Of a DNA stretch of 57,787 nucleotides, positions 8,897 to 18,085 are shown in pieces. The notes beneath the pieces are model-generated. The model had not been told where the DNA came from. It searched no databases and saw nothing but the letters and a program-made list of their open reading frames with translations. The stretch spans positions 1 through 57,787 of the forward strand of contig NZ_JBFHFC010000014.1 of assembly GCF_041583835.1 (NCBI RefSeq). Direction: 5' to 3'. The stretch is from Thiomicrorhabdus sp041583835 (GTDB lineage Bacteria; Pseudomonadota; Gammaproteobacteria; Thiomicrospirales; Thiomicrospiraceae). Position numbers and translations under genes: made by a program. Each line of letters begins with the position of its first letter. The stretch's first letter is position 1.

Positions 8897-9628
8897 ATGA
8901 AAACGTCTATGAAAACTTTGTTAATCACATCGATCGTAAGTATTGCGACCTTATCCTATGCCATGGCAGACGAACCGGATGACATGCCCTACCAGCGCGG
9001 AATGATGCAAGGCGGCCCGGGATATGGAATGATGGGACAAGGGTTGGGGCCAGGCCCAGGTTATGGCATGGGATACGGAATGATGGGGCAAGGATACGGT
9101 CCTGGTCCGGGTTACGGACCGGGCTATCATATGGGGCCGGGCTACGGAATGGGCTACGGCCCTGGATACCATATGGGGCCGGGTTACGGAATGGGTTACG
9201 GTATGCATCCTGGCTATGGCATGGGTTACGGCATGCACCCGGGATACGGAATGGGTCCGGGATATGGCATGATGGGAGGCATGGGACCCGGCTACGGCAT
9301 GATGGGGCCTGGATATGGAACGGGAATTAAGCTGAGTAAAGATCAGCAAAAAAGTATCGATAAAATCCGCAAAGACCTCTTCAAAGAACAACGCAATAAC
9401 ATGCGTGAAATGTGGCAGGAACAAAAGCGACTCGGTGACTTGATGACAGCGGACAAAGAAGATCCTAAAGCCATTCAGGAAGCCTACGGTAGAATCTCGA
9501 ACCTGCAGGAAAAATCATTCAGGAAACGCATGGAGATGCAAAAACAAATGGATGGTGTCCTGACAGACGAACAGAAAAAGCAGATGCGCCAAAGCTATCC
9601 TTATCCTCGTCCAATGTACGATGATTAA
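8897..9628 (+). CDS. Exported Gly/Tyr/Met/His-rich repeat protein with Spy/CpxP-like C-terminus
   Basis: A signal peptide (cleavage probably after SYAMA) is followed by about 115 residues built from variants of PGYGMG and GYHMGPGYGMGYG, with regularly placed Met and several His. From residue ~150 a charged helical domain follows, with LSKDQQKSIDKIRKDL and a terminal LTDEQKKQMRQ, the LTxxQ feature of Spy, CpxP and ZraP proteins. Met/His-rich periplasmic sequences often bind copper, silver or zinc, so a metal-buffering chaperone is a reasonable inference, not a demonstrated role. AGAAGGAG precedes the ATG. The repeat is encoded with varied codons, so it has been kept by selection at protein level rather than by recent DNA slippage alone. 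Confidence 0.7.
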   Translation: MKTSMKTLLITSIVSIATLSYAMADEPDDMPYQRGMMQGGPGYGMMGQGLGPGPGYGMGYGMMGQGYGPGPGYGPGYHMGPGYGMGYGPGYHMGPGYGMGYGMHPGYGMGYGMHPGYGMGPGYGMMGGMGPGYGMMGPGYGTGIKLSKDQQKSIDKIRKDLFKEQRNNMREMWQEQKRLGDLMTADKEDPKAIQEAYGRISNLQEKSFRKRMEMQKQMDGVLTDEQKKQMRQSYPYPRPMYDD

Positions 9629-9686
9629 TAATTAGACTCAAATTCTATTTGAAAAATTAAACAAAAGCCTTCCGACTAAACCCGAC

Positions 9687-9708
9687 AGGCCTGCTTCTCA
9701 GCAGGCCT
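9687..9708. repeat. Intergenic hairpin after the repeat protein
   Basis: AGGCCTGCT and AGCAGGCCT form a perfect nine-base-pair stem with a four-base loop, about 60 bases after the stop at 9628. No T run follows on either strand, so termination is possible but not obvious. The rest of 9629-9923 shows no gene. Confidence 0.5.
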
Positions 9709-9923
9709 ATTCAGTTCCTGCCCTGCCCCCCTCTGATCCAGCAAAATCGGCAACCTTGGCAAACAAGCTAAACAGTCACATAATACTTCAAAAATAGACG
9801 CCAAAAAGTTACCTAAAATCAATTCAAATTATAGGGTAATGAGTTTATATTAGACTAACCGCCACAAGGGTGAATCAACATCATTGACCACCTGTTCGGG
9901 TAAAACACAGAGGAGTGTTCATA

Positions 9924-10217
9924 ATGAGCAAAAAGGACGATTACAAAGCCATGGCCGAAGCCAAAATCGAAGAGTATTCGGCTCAACTGCAAGAACTAAA
10001 AGCCAAAGCCAAATTTGAAGCGGCCGAAATCAAACTTGAGATGCATGAGCAGATTGAAAAACTGGAAGCCAAATTGGACGCCGCTAAAGCTGAATTTGAA
10101 GAGTTCACCGACGAAGCCGGTGAAACCTTGGAAGACTGGTCTGATCGTCTGGAAGTGTTGGGAGAAGACCTAAAAGCCGCGTTTAAAAAATTCTTTAGCA
10201 AACACGAATCCGAATAA
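9924..10217 (+). CDS. Small charged coiled-coil protein
   Basis: A 97-residue, very acidic-and-lysine-rich protein that is predicted to be helical throughout (repeats of KIEEYSAQLQELKAKAKFEA type and EKLEAKLDAAKAEFEEF). It has no signal peptide, membrane segment or cysteine. The start is ATG 9924, preceded by GAGGAG; a GTG nine bases upstream is in frame but sits too close to that site. Similar short coiled-coil proteins are common in gammaproteobacteria without a known function. It is monocistronic and convergent with the ggt gene. I assign no role. Confidence 0.7.
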   Translation: MSKKDDYKAMAEAKIEEYSAQLQELKAKAKFEAAEIKLEMHEQIEKLEAKLDAAKAEFEEFTDEAGETLEDWSDRLEVLGEDLKAAFKKFFSKHESE

Positions 10218-10242
10218 CCAACTCCCTACTTTCTTCTGCCGA

Positions 10243-11958
10243 TCAGTTCGGCAGTTCGAAAACCTCCGACACCCCGCGTCCTCTTTGATCGGATGCGGCG
10301 GTTACTTTGCCTTGCCGGCTGACAATCAACTGCACGTCGCCCATATAATCGTTACGCTTCAGGGTGTACCCCATCGCCTGTAATTCAATTTTTACGGCCT
10401 CAGGCAAATCCGGGTTGTAGGCGATCTGGTCTTTAGGCAACAGTTGATGATGTACGCGCGGCGCATCCACCGCTTGCTGTGCGCTCATGCCCTCGTCCAC
10501 CACATTGACGATGGTTTGAAACACCGACGTGATGATGGTGGAACCGCCCGGTGTGCCAACCACCATTTCCACTTCACCGTCTTTGAGTACGATTGTCGGT
10601 GACATCGACGACAGCATACGTTTTTCGGGTGCGATTTCGTTCGCCTTGCCGCCGACCACGCCGAATACGTTGGCAACACCCGGCTTAGTGCTGAAATCGT
10701 CCATCTCGTCGTTCATCAGGAAACCGGCACCGTCAATCACCACGCCGCTGCCAAACGGCATATTCAAGGTATAGGTATTGGAGACCGCATTACCGTGACT
10801 GTCGATAATCGAAAAATGGGTGGTTTCCGGCGATTCCAATTTGCCGGGATGAATCGATTCGGATTCGGAAATCTCGTCCAAACGCACCGCCTGACCGCGT
10901 CGTTTCAAATAGTCGTCCGCAATAAGATTCTTAACCGGAACCTTTACGAAATCCGGATCGCCCAGATAAAACGCACGATCCGCATAGACACGCTTTTCCA
11001 ATTCGGCATAGAAATGCGCCTTAATGACCTGAGGATCGATCCCCTCTTTTGCCGCTTGTTTCAAAGCCGAGTTCAACTGTCCGCTTAACTGCTGCTTCAT
11101 TTTAAGCAACTGCACAATCGCCACTCCCCCTGAGCTTGGCGGCGGTGCCGAAACCACTTCCCGCCCTTGCCATTGTCCGACAACCGGTTCGCGCCAGACG
11201 GCTTGATAGCTTTTTAGGTCGTCCAAAGTAATCAGTCCGTCATTCGCCTGCATGAAATCCACTAACAACTTAGCGGTTTCGCCCTGGTAAAAATCCATTG
11301 GACCTTGATCGGCGATACGCTGCAACGTCTTAGCCAGTTGCGGTTGCTTGAATCGCTTGCCGGCTTTTAATCCGGCAAAATGGGTTTTGAAATTCAGCGG
11401 TTCCGGCGATTTATCGGCAATCCACCCTTGAAACCATTCGGCGGTGTTTTGCAGATGTTCGGAAACCACAAAACCGTTTTGCGCATAATCGATCGCCGGC
11501 TGCAAAAGCGTTTTCCACGGCAAAGAACCGAAACGTTGATGTGCCTGCCACAACCCCATCACCGTGCCCGGCACGCCGGATGCTTGATACCCCACCAAAG
11601 AACGATAGGGAATCACTTGCTTGTCTTGGTCTAGATACATGTCTCGATGGGCGGCTTTTGGCGCTTTTTCTCGATAATCCAGAAAGAATGCCTTAGAGGC
11701 TTGGGGCTGATTCGATCGGGTATAAAGCGTCATGAATCCGCCGCCGCCAAGGTTACCGGCTTCCGGATAAGTCACCGCCAACACAAAACCGGCGGCGACG
11801 GCGGCATCCACGGCATTACCGCCCTGTTGCATAATCGTTTTGGCCACATTGGCGCTGTATTCGTCAGGCATGGCCACCGCGGCAGGCTTGGCACAAACCA
11901 CCACTGCAAAAAACAGGCTGAATGCCGTCAATAAGGAAATTATCGATTTTCTAATCAT
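10243..11958 (-). CDS. ggt: Gamma-glutamyltranspeptidase
   Basis: Periplasmic Ntn-hydrolase that cleaves or transfers the gamma-glutamyl group of glutathione. The proenzyme self-cleaves before the threonine of TTHFSIID (near residue 379), giving large and small subunits. Other family marks are AVDAAVAAGFVLAVTYPEAG, GGGGFMT, and the small-subunit segment NDEMDDFSTKPG with SSMSPTIVL and GGSTIITSVFQ. The start is ATG 11958, which directly begins a signal peptide ending in VVVCA; an upstream in-frame codon would add five residues before it. Length (571 aa) matches E. coli GGT. It lies downstream of the sucrose genes but about 120 bases separate them, so it is probably transcribed separately. Confidence 0.95.
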   Translation of the reverse strand: MIRKSIISLLTAFSLFFAVVVCAKPAAVAMPDEYSANVAKTIMQQGGNAVDAAVAAGFVLAVTYPEAGNLGGGGFMTLYTRSNQPQASKAFFLDYREKAPKAAHRDMYLDQDKQVIPYRSLVGYQASGVPGTVMGLWQAHQRFGSLPWKTLLQPAIDYAQNGFVVSEHLQNTAEWFQGWIADKSPEPLNFKTHFAGLKAGKRFKQPQLAKTLQRIADQGPMDFYQGETAKLLVDFMQANDGLITLDDLKSYQAVWREPVVGQWQGREVVSAPPPSSGGVAIVQLLKMKQQLSGQLNSALKQAAKEGIDPQVIKAHFYAELEKRVYADRAFYLGDPDFVKVPVKNLIADDYLKRRGQAVRLDEISESESIHPGKLESPETTHFSIIDSHGNAVSNTYTLNMPFGSGVVIDGAGFLMNDEMDDFSTKPGVANVFGVVGGKANEIAPEKRMLSSMSPTIVLKDGEVEMVVGTPGGSTIITSVFQTIVNVVDEGMSAQQAVDAPRVHHQLLPKDQIAYNPDLPEAVKIELQAMGYTLKRNDYMGDVQLIVSRQGKVTAASDQRGRGVSEVFELPN

Positions 11959-12080
11959 ACGTTTACCACACACTTCTAAATCACCAAACGGACAGACCTG
12001 TTCGGTTTTAATCGCTTATTTGAATGGAGCAAAGGATACAGCAAGAGAGAAACGGCGTCTATCCAGACGCCTAGCCGGAC

Positions 12081-14036
12081 TCACATCTCACACAACCAGT
12101 AAAAGCTGAAACCGGGAATGACTAATGTGTCTTTGAATATTTCCGGGCTTTGGCCGGTATACAAATCGATTAGATGGCCGTGTTGAGGGCGCCCCCAACT
12201 GCCGACATCGTCCAAATTCATGGCTTGAGGTTTACTGTCGAAATTGGCGACAACCAAGACACCCTCGCCTTGTCGATGCAGGTTGTAACGCCCGAACACA
12301 AACAAATGCGGATTGCCGACATCGATCAGTTCACGGTTGTTGAAGTCGGCAAAAACCTCGACCTCCTTGTGCACGGCAATCATTCTCTTCAACGCACTGA
12401 AAATTGAATATTCGACCGTGCCCGGGACATTGCGGCGTTCGGCTTTTTCCCAGTCGATGAACGGGCGGTGAACCCAACGGGAATCGTCCATTTTATGAGG
12501 GTCGTTCAGATAGGAATCGTCGTTGACAGTGCCGATTTCGTCACCGTAATACAATAAAGGAATCCCGCCGAAAGAGAGTATCAAACTGTGAAGAAGCAGG
12601 ATCAAATTGACGGAATCCTGAATCGCTTGAGGATCGCCGATTTCCTGCGCATATTGCAACCCGACCAGAGAGGCCAGAGAACCTGAAATACGTGCATCAC
12701 CGGTTTTCTCGTTCTCACCGAAAGGCACGCCACGTGCATGGGAATCGTCAAACCGTCCTGTGAAATAATCGATCAGGAACTTGCGGTGTCCGAACGGTTC
12801 GTAACCCGCCTGCACGATATCCTGATCGTCAAAGCCCAAACCGATGTCATCATGACAACGCACATAGTTCAACCAGGTGGCGCGCTCCAATTTCACCGGC
12901 AGGCTCTTGATTCCCTGATTAAGCAGTTTGGCGTTCTTGGTGGCGACTGCATCCCATAACAATGCCATATAGGTGGCGTTATAAGCGATCTCGCACTCTT
13001 TGGCGATGACCGCATCCTCACCGAAATATTTGGTGACTTCAACCGGAGCGACAATCGCTTCGGCGATGAACAGTACGCCGGGTGCGGTAACCTGGCAACA
13101 ATCTTTCAACAACTGCAGAATCAGGTGCGCCTCGCGCTCGTTCTGACAAGTACTGCCGATCTTTTTCCACAGGAACGCCACCGCATCCAGACGCAGGATA
13201 TCGACCCCTTTATTCGCCCAATAAAGAATGACGTCCAACATCTCGATGAATACGGACGGGTTGCTGTAATTGAGATCCCATTGATAATTATTAAAAACCG
13301 TCATGACCCAGCGGCCCATCTCTTCGTCCCAGGTAAAATTACCGGGCGCAGTCTGCGGGAAAATTTCCGGCATGCTCTGTTCGAACATATCGGGCACGTG
13401 ACGGTTTTCAAAGGTGTAATAGTAATCCTGATATTTTGAATCGCCTGCTCGCGCACGCTGGGCCCATTCGTGTTCGTCCGACGTATGGTTAAGTACCACG
13501 TCCAAAGCCAACAGAATCTCACGGCCCCGCATCTCGTCGGCCAACTGCTGCAGCTCTTCCAATGTCCCGACCCGATCGTCGATCTCGCGGAAATCGCTGA
13601 CCGCATAACCGCCGTCGGAATGTCCTTCCGGACAGCGCATAATCGGCATGATATGAACCATATTGACGCCGAGTTCGTTGAAATAATTCAGATGGTCGCA
13701 CATTCCTTTCAAATCACCGGCGAAACCGTTGCTATACAAAGCCATACCGACCCATTTCTGACTCAGGAACCAGTTGTAATCCTTCTCCCGATCCAAATCG
13801 ATCTGTCTGAGATGTTCGGGGCGCTTGATGTATTTCCGCGCCATGGTTTCCACCAGGCGCAAAGCCTGTTCGTTAAAATCGTCACGCTTGCCGTACAGGC
13901 GTTCAAACAACGAATGGATCGCATAGAAATTGGCGCCCAAACGGGTATAGAAATGCCTCAAATCCTGTTCGGAAATTTCCGGTTTGATTTGATTGAGAAT
14001 GTCGTTTAGAAGCGAGTGTGAAATCTGTTCGTACAT
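12081..14036 (-). CDS. ams: Amylosucrase (GH13)
   Basis: Transfers glucose from sucrose to an alpha-1,4-glucan and releases fructose. The ~650-residue length, the N-terminal helical domain and the GH13 barrel match the Neisseria enzyme. The nucleophile is in VDILRLDAVAFLWK (Asp near 284), the acid/base in FIAEAIVAP (Glu near 324), and the third site is in YVRCHDDIG. AGGA precedes the ATG. As last gene of the sps-spp-fructokinase-amylosucrase set it would drain stored sucrose into glycogen-like polymer, while the freed fructose is captured by the adjacent kinase. Sucrose hydrolase of the same subfamily is the main alternative. Confidence 0.92.
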   Translation of the reverse strand: MYEQISHSLLNDILNQIKPEISEQDLRHFYTRLGANFYAIHSLFERLYGKRDDFNEQALRLVETMARKYIKRPEHLRQIDLDREKDYNWFLSQKWVGMALYSNGFAGDLKGMCDHLNYFNELGVNMVHIMPIMRCPEGHSDGGYAVSDFREIDDRVGTLEELQQLADEMRGREILLALDVVLNHTSDEHEWAQRARAGDSKYQDYYYTFENRHVPDMFEQSMPEIFPQTAPGNFTWDEEMGRWVMTVFNNYQWDLNYSNPSVFIEMLDVILYWANKGVDILRLDAVAFLWKKIGSTCQNEREAHLILQLLKDCCQVTAPGVLFIAEAIVAPVEVTKYFGEDAVIAKECEIAYNATYMALLWDAVATKNAKLLNQGIKSLPVKLERATWLNYVRCHDDIGLGFDDQDIVQAGYEPFGHRKFLIDYFTGRFDDSHARGVPFGENEKTGDARISGSLASLVGLQYAQEIGDPQAIQDSVNLILLLHSLILSFGGIPLLYYGDEIGTVNDDSYLNDPHKMDDSRWVHRPFIDWEKAERRNVPGTVEYSIFSALKRMIAVHKEVEVFADFNNRELIDVGNPHLFVFGRYNLHRQGEGVLVVANFDSKPQAMNLDDVGSWGRPQHGHLIDLYTGQSPEIFKDTLVIPGFSFYWLCEM

Positions 14037-14155
14037 AGCATTCCTAAATGTTTAAGCCGTTAACACATTGTCCAGAGCTGTCGTTTTCGATTACCAACCC
14101 GACAAATAAATCGCTGCCGAATGTTCAATTTTTTCATCCGGCGATGGCGGCGCTA

Positions 14156-15043
14156 CTAAATAAAGCGCTGGATGAAATCTTTATAAAACTCTGGGTCGTT
14201 TGACGTTGCGCCACGTATGCCGATCACTTTACTGGCGAAATACTGTGCTGCCTGCAAACTGTCGGCGATACTCCAACCCGCCTGCAATCCGTGAATATAG
14301 ACGGCGGTAAACGCGTCTCCGGCCCCCACCGTGTCGACAAATTCATCGGCCTTTTCAGGCACGACATGATGAAATTCGCCGTCACGCCCGAGCACCATCG
14401 CCCCCTTTTCACCCAACGTCAGAATGACCTGTTCCAGACTGAATTTCTGTTGCAACTTCACCATGGCCTCTTTCGTATCGTCGTGTCCCAATTCCAGCTG
14501 AACGATTTCATGTTCGTTCAACTTAACCCAACGGGCTTTTTCCAGCCAGTGGTAGACGTCTTCCTTTTTCCACCATGGGGCTCTCAAATTCACGTCCAAA
14601 AACACCGACGACTCCGGACAACATTGCAGTAACTGGGAAAACGACTTGCGCGATCCTTCATTTCGTAATCCGAGCGTGCCGTGATACAGAATGCTGCGTC
14701 TCGGCAAATGAAATAACGTCTCCGACGAAATAAAATCGTAGGCGCAATTAGGCGTGATGCGGTAATGAGGTTCGTTATGTATCATCGTCACCTCAACCTT
14801 GCCGGTCGGATGCCGGGGATCAAGCTGTACATGGGTCACGTCCATATGCCAACCGCGCATGGCCGATAAAATCATTCGTCCCAGCTCGTCATCGCCGATA
14901 CGGGAAATAAATTTAGGCTGATCACCAAAAGCCTGTAAATGCCACGCGACATTAAACGGAGCGCCCCCTAAAACGCGTGTTCCGTTCTGAAAACAATCAA
15001 ACAGCACCTCACCAAAAACAATAATTTCCGGTTTTTCACTCAT
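14156..15043 (-). CDS. fruK: Fructokinase (PfkB family)
   Basis: ATP-dependent sugar kinase of the ribokinase/PfkB fold. The N-terminal GGAPFNVAWHLQAFG and the C-terminal DTVGAGDAFTAVYIHG contain the substrate and ATP/anion-hole signatures, with the catalytic Asp in GAGDAF. Position between spp and amylosucrase points to fructose as substrate: amylosucrase liberates fructose and this enzyme returns it as fructose 6-phosphate, the substrate of sucrose-phosphate synthase. The start overlaps the end of spp by eight bases, indicating one operon. Length of 295 residues is normal for the family. Confidence 0.9.
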   Translation of the reverse strand: MSEKPEIIVFGEVLFDCFQNGTRVLGGAPFNVAWHLQAFGDQPKFISRIGDDELGRMILSAMRGWHMDVTHVQLDPRHPTGKVEVTMIHNEPHYRITPNCAYDFISSETLFHLPRRSILYHGTLGLRNEGSRKSFSQLLQCCPESSVFLDVNLRAPWWKKEDVYHWLEKARWVKLNEHEIVQLELGHDDTKEAMVKLQQKFSLEQVILTLGEKGAMVLGRDGEFHHVVPEKADEFVDTVGAGDAFTAVYIHGLQAGWSIADSLQAAQYFASKVIGIRGATSNDPEFYKDFIQRFI

Positions 15044-15899
15044 GGGTCATACCCCGTTTTTCAAATAGCGATTCAAACATAGGAACATAATGCCAAACGC
15101 CTTGCAAGATGCCTGCCGAATAATTTCCGTCACTTTCATGACGGGTATTTTTTGCCAAATACAACGCTGCCTCATGGCCGTTTTCATAAGCCATCTGACG
15201 CGCCGTTTCTTTAACCTCATCCGTGGCGTTCGCCACCAATACGGAGTGTACCGGACTGGTCAAGACGGGAAGATCGTTACCGCTGTCACCCGCAAACACC
15301 ACCTCGTCGCGACCGTAACCAAGCTGCTGTTGGAGGAACTCGATCGCATGCAGTTTAGTCGCGTTGCGGGGCAAAACATCCAATAAACCGGTCCGGGTGG
15401 TTTCATCCACACTCCAAATCAAACTGGCGGCAACGCCTTTTTGCTGCAAACAGTCTGCTATCCGGCTCATGATTCTTTGGTAGTCCGACTCAAGCGACAC
15501 GTAATAACTTAATTTATGGGTGTTCTGTTTAGAAGCCTCCTGTAATTCAAGCTCGTCTACCTTGCCGATTAACTCTTCAAGCTGCTGTCGGCTACGACCT
15601 TGCCAGTCCAATTCAATTTCGTGCTCCCAACTACCGAGTTCGAACCACTCACCGTCATTCACCTGATAAATTTTGGTGCCGACATCGGTAATCGCATAAT
15701 CGGGTTGCGGCAATTCGTACTCTTCGATGGCCTCGCGTACCAAATCCAAATGACGGCCGGTGACGTAAACTAAAGTGACCTCCGGTTGAGCGCAAAACCG
15801 GGCAAAACGCTGCCGCGCGTTTATTGGCTCCGGTTGCGCTCCATTTGGTATCAGAGTTCTGTCCATATCGGTACACAGCAATAACTTCACATCATCCAT
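15036..15899 (-). CDS. spp: Sucrose-phosphate phosphatase (HAD superfamily)
   Basis: Hydrolyses sucrose 6-phosphate to sucrose. The HAD motif I is intact (LLCTDMDRTLIPNG), motif II lies in LVYVTGR, and the C-terminal FAGDSGNDLPVLTS supplies the Mg-binding acidic residues. HAD IIB cap-type length (287 aa). The ATG at 15899 overlaps the stop of the synthase gene (TGATG), so I prefer it to the TTG three bases upstream. The intact catalytic motif matters because the phosphatase-like domain on the synthase itself looks inactive. Confidence 0.93.
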   Translation of the reverse strand: MDDVKLLLCTDMDRTLIPNGAQPEPINARQRFARFCAQPEVTLVYVTGRHLDLVREAIEEYELPQPDYAITDVGTKIYQVNDGEWFELGSWEHEIELDWQGRSRQQLEELIGKVDELELQEASKQNTHKLSYYVSLESDYQRIMSRIADCLQQKGVAASLIWSVDETTRTGLLDVLPRNATKLHAIEFLQQQLGYGRDEVVFAGDSGNDLPVLTSPVHSVLVANATDEVKETARQMAYENGHEAALYLAKNTRHESDGNYSAGILQGVWHYVPMFESLFEKRGMTHE

Positions 15900-18085
15900 C
15901 AATTTGCCTTTGCTTCATAGTCTTCAGACGACCTTTCGCTCTCTCTTGGATCCTGACAAGTATCGAAAAAGTCGTAATATTCCAACGCTTCCAAAATCCC
16001 CGCTTCAAAAGGTTGTTTGGCAAAATAGACTCGTTCAATATCCACCAGCTGAGACAACTCTTCGTCGTGTCGGTTTGACACGACCGCCGCCAATGCATTT
16101 CCGCGCATCATATCTTCGTCCGCACCGGAACCACCGGCTACAAACACGCGCTCGAGCGGAATCTGCCAGCGGTCGGTCACGTAGCGTAAAGCCATGCCTT
16201 TAGAGGCGCGTATCGGTAGAATGTCCAAAAACTCACCGAACGACATCTGGACGTGAACCGATTGCTCCTCTTTATGCAACAGACGCTTAATATCCTCGAC
16301 ATCCACAACCTTAGGGTCAATGAAATAGCTCAACTTGAAACGGCTCTGTTCCGCCTTGGGCTGTCTGACTAATCCCGGAACCTCATCTAAAATCAATCTC
16401 AATTTATGCGGCGACCACTGGTAATCGATATGACCGTCCCACGCCGTATCAAACGTCAGTTTCGGCGCATAATAAATTTCGGTGCCGCCGCTGGTGATGA
16501 GGATATCCGGCTCCGGCATGTTGTAACTTTTAAGCAACTTCAAAGCCGAATCCAACCGGCGACCGGTGGCGATAATGAACAGGGTACTGCTTCGATTGCT
16601 TCGGATAACGCCAATCAGCTGCTGCAATGCGACCTTGTCGCCGATCAGGTTCTGATCGAGACAACTGACGATCGCCCGGTCGCGATAGAGGCGTTCCCGA
16701 CGGTGAATCGGCTGGCGAATCAAGTGTTCCGAACGTTCCGCAATCGGGCGAATCAAATCGAGGTAACGTTGGGCATGCGCATCCCAGGAATAGTGCTCAC
16801 GAACTCCGTCCAAACCGCTCTCAATATAACTCTGCGCCAACTTTCTGTCTTTCAATATCTTCAACAGTGCCTGTGTGATCGAATCCGCTTCCAGAGGATC
16901 AATCAGCAGTCCGTTCTGACAGTTACCGATAATATCCCGCGGTCCGCCGTCTTCCGTGGCAATGATCGGCAAACCGGACGCGGCCGCTTCGATCAGCGTC
17001 AAACCGAACGGTTCGGTCAAGGCCGGATTGACGAAAACCCCATTCGATGCAGCCGCAATCCGGTAAATCATCGGAACCTGATCTCGTTGATGATGCTTCG
17101 GCATCGCTACTTTTCCGTAAAGATCGTAGCGGTCTATGGCAACCAACAATTCGTGGAAGACTTCCTGCGCCCCTTCTTCCAAATCGTCTATGTCATCACG
17201 GTTACCGGCGATGATGACCAGATTGGCAAGCCCTTGCAGTTCCTGGGATAAGCCGTAGGCTTCGATTAAGGTAACGATATTTTTACGTTTATCGGGACGA
17301 GAAAGCGCTAGAATGATGGGTTTTTCGGGATGTTTGAGATGGCGAACAAGATCTGAATAAATCGGCGTTTTGAATTCTTCGCCGCTGGGAGGCATAAACT
17401 GCTGCAGGTTGGTGCCGGGGGGAAGAACCCGCATCTGATCGGGCTGGTAGTGGTCGTAGATTTCGTACTGTTCCTCGATCTCCTGATGGGTACTGGTAAT
17501 GACCCTTTCCGCCGTGGCCAGCGTCATCTCTTCCGCTTCGATCCGTCTCGTCATGTTATAGCGTTTTTCGATCTCTTCCGCAGACAGCCCACTCGCCAAT
17601 AACCGACTGCGTTTAACCCTTCCCAATGAGTGTCCGGTATGAATGAGGGGAATACCGTGTTGATTCGCCAGCAGTTCGCCGACATACCCGGCATCGGCGT
17701 AATGGCTGTGGAGAATATCCGGCCAAATACCGGACCCCCTAAAAAAACTGGTGACATTATCGGCAAAGCCGTCTAAATGATCCCACAATTGCTCTTTGGC
17801 AATGTACTGATCGGGACCCGCGTGAATGCGCACGATTCTAAGATTTTTGGATAACACTTCGATCGGCTTGGCGTAATCCTCGGAAACACTGCCGTCCACC
17901 ACCTGTCGGGTTATCAAGTCGACTTGAATCACATCCGGATGACGGGCAAGCGCCTGAGCCAATTCAAGCACATAGAGCGTTTGTCCTCCGGTATCCGCAT
18001 CACGCCCCAATTCAAGGTTATTACCCCGAATTAAACCGTGAACGCTGATTAGAGCGATGTACAGTTGTTGTTTGTTTTGGCCCAT
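15899..18085 (-). CDS. sps: Sucrose-phosphate synthase with C-terminal HAD-like domain
   Basis: Couples UDP- or ADP-glucose to fructose 6-phosphate. Residues ~1-460 form a GT4 glycosyltransferase: LISVHGLIRG and ELGRDADTGGQT near the N-terminus, HTGHSLGRVKR, SRPDKRKN and the EPFGLTLIEAAASGLP nucleotide-sugar site. Residues ~465-728 resemble sucrose phosphatase, but motif I reads SCLDQNLIGD, so the catalytic nucleophile Asp is replaced by Cys and the Thr by Asn. This part is therefore probably structural. First gene of the sucrose operon, coupled to spp by TGATG. No strong Shine-Dalgarno sequence is visible. Sucrose of this origin serves as osmolyte in halophilic methylotrophs. Confidence 0.95.
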   Translation of the reverse strand: MGQNKQQLYIALISVHGLIRGNNLELGRDADTGGQTLYVLELAQALARHPDVIQVDLITRQVVDGSVSEDYAKPIEVLSKNLRIVRIHAGPDQYIAKEQLWDHLDGFADNVTSFFRGSGIWPDILHSHYADAGYVGELLANQHGIPLIHTGHSLGRVKRSRLLASGLSAEEIEKRYNMTRRIEAEEMTLATAERVITSTHQEIEEQYEIYDHYQPDQMRVLPPGTNLQQFMPPSGEEFKTPIYSDLVRHLKHPEKPIILALSRPDKRKNIVTLIEAYGLSQELQGLANLVIIAGNRDDIDDLEEGAQEVFHELLVAIDRYDLYGKVAMPKHHQRDQVPMIYRIAAASNGVFVNPALTEPFGLTLIEAAASGLPIIATEDGGPRDIIGNCQNGLLIDPLEADSITQALLKILKDRKLAQSYIESGLDGVREHYSWDAHAQRYLDLIRPIAERSEHLIRQPIHRRERLYRDRAIVSCLDQNLIGDKVALQQLIGVIRSNRSSTLFIIATGRRLDSALKLLKSYNMPEPDILITSGGTEIYYAPKLTFDTAWDGHIDYQWSPHKLRLILDEVPGLVRQPKAEQSRFKLSYFIDPKVVDVEDIKRLLHKEEQSVHVQMSFGEFLDILPIRASKGMALRYVTDRWQIPLERVFVAGGSGADEDMMRGNALAAVVSNRHDEELSQLVDIERVYFAKQPFEAGILEALEYYDFFDTCQDPRESERSSEDYEAKAN

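Noticed and set aside
8980..9330. Tandem repeats considered as a CRISPR array or satellite
   Set aside because: Units are short (9-12 bases), in frame, without spacers and encode a protein with a signal peptide.
8951..9424. His-rich minus-strand reading frame of 157 codons opposite the repeat protein
   Set aside because: It is the antisense of the Gly/Tyr/Met repeats; no ribosome binding site, no motif, and the plus-strand gene has a signal peptide and a recognisable C-terminal domain.
10236..10254. CTGCCGA/TCGGCAG hairpin at the end of ggt as a terminator
   Set aside because: No T run on either strand and the stem includes the ggt stop codon.
13470..14009. Plus-strand frame of 179 codons inside the amylosucrase gene
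   Set aside because: Shadow of the conserved GH13 gene, no family motif.
16406..17251. Long plus-strand frame (281 codons) inside sps
   Set aside because: Antisense to a clear glycosyltransferase gene; unrecognisable composition and no ribosome binding site.
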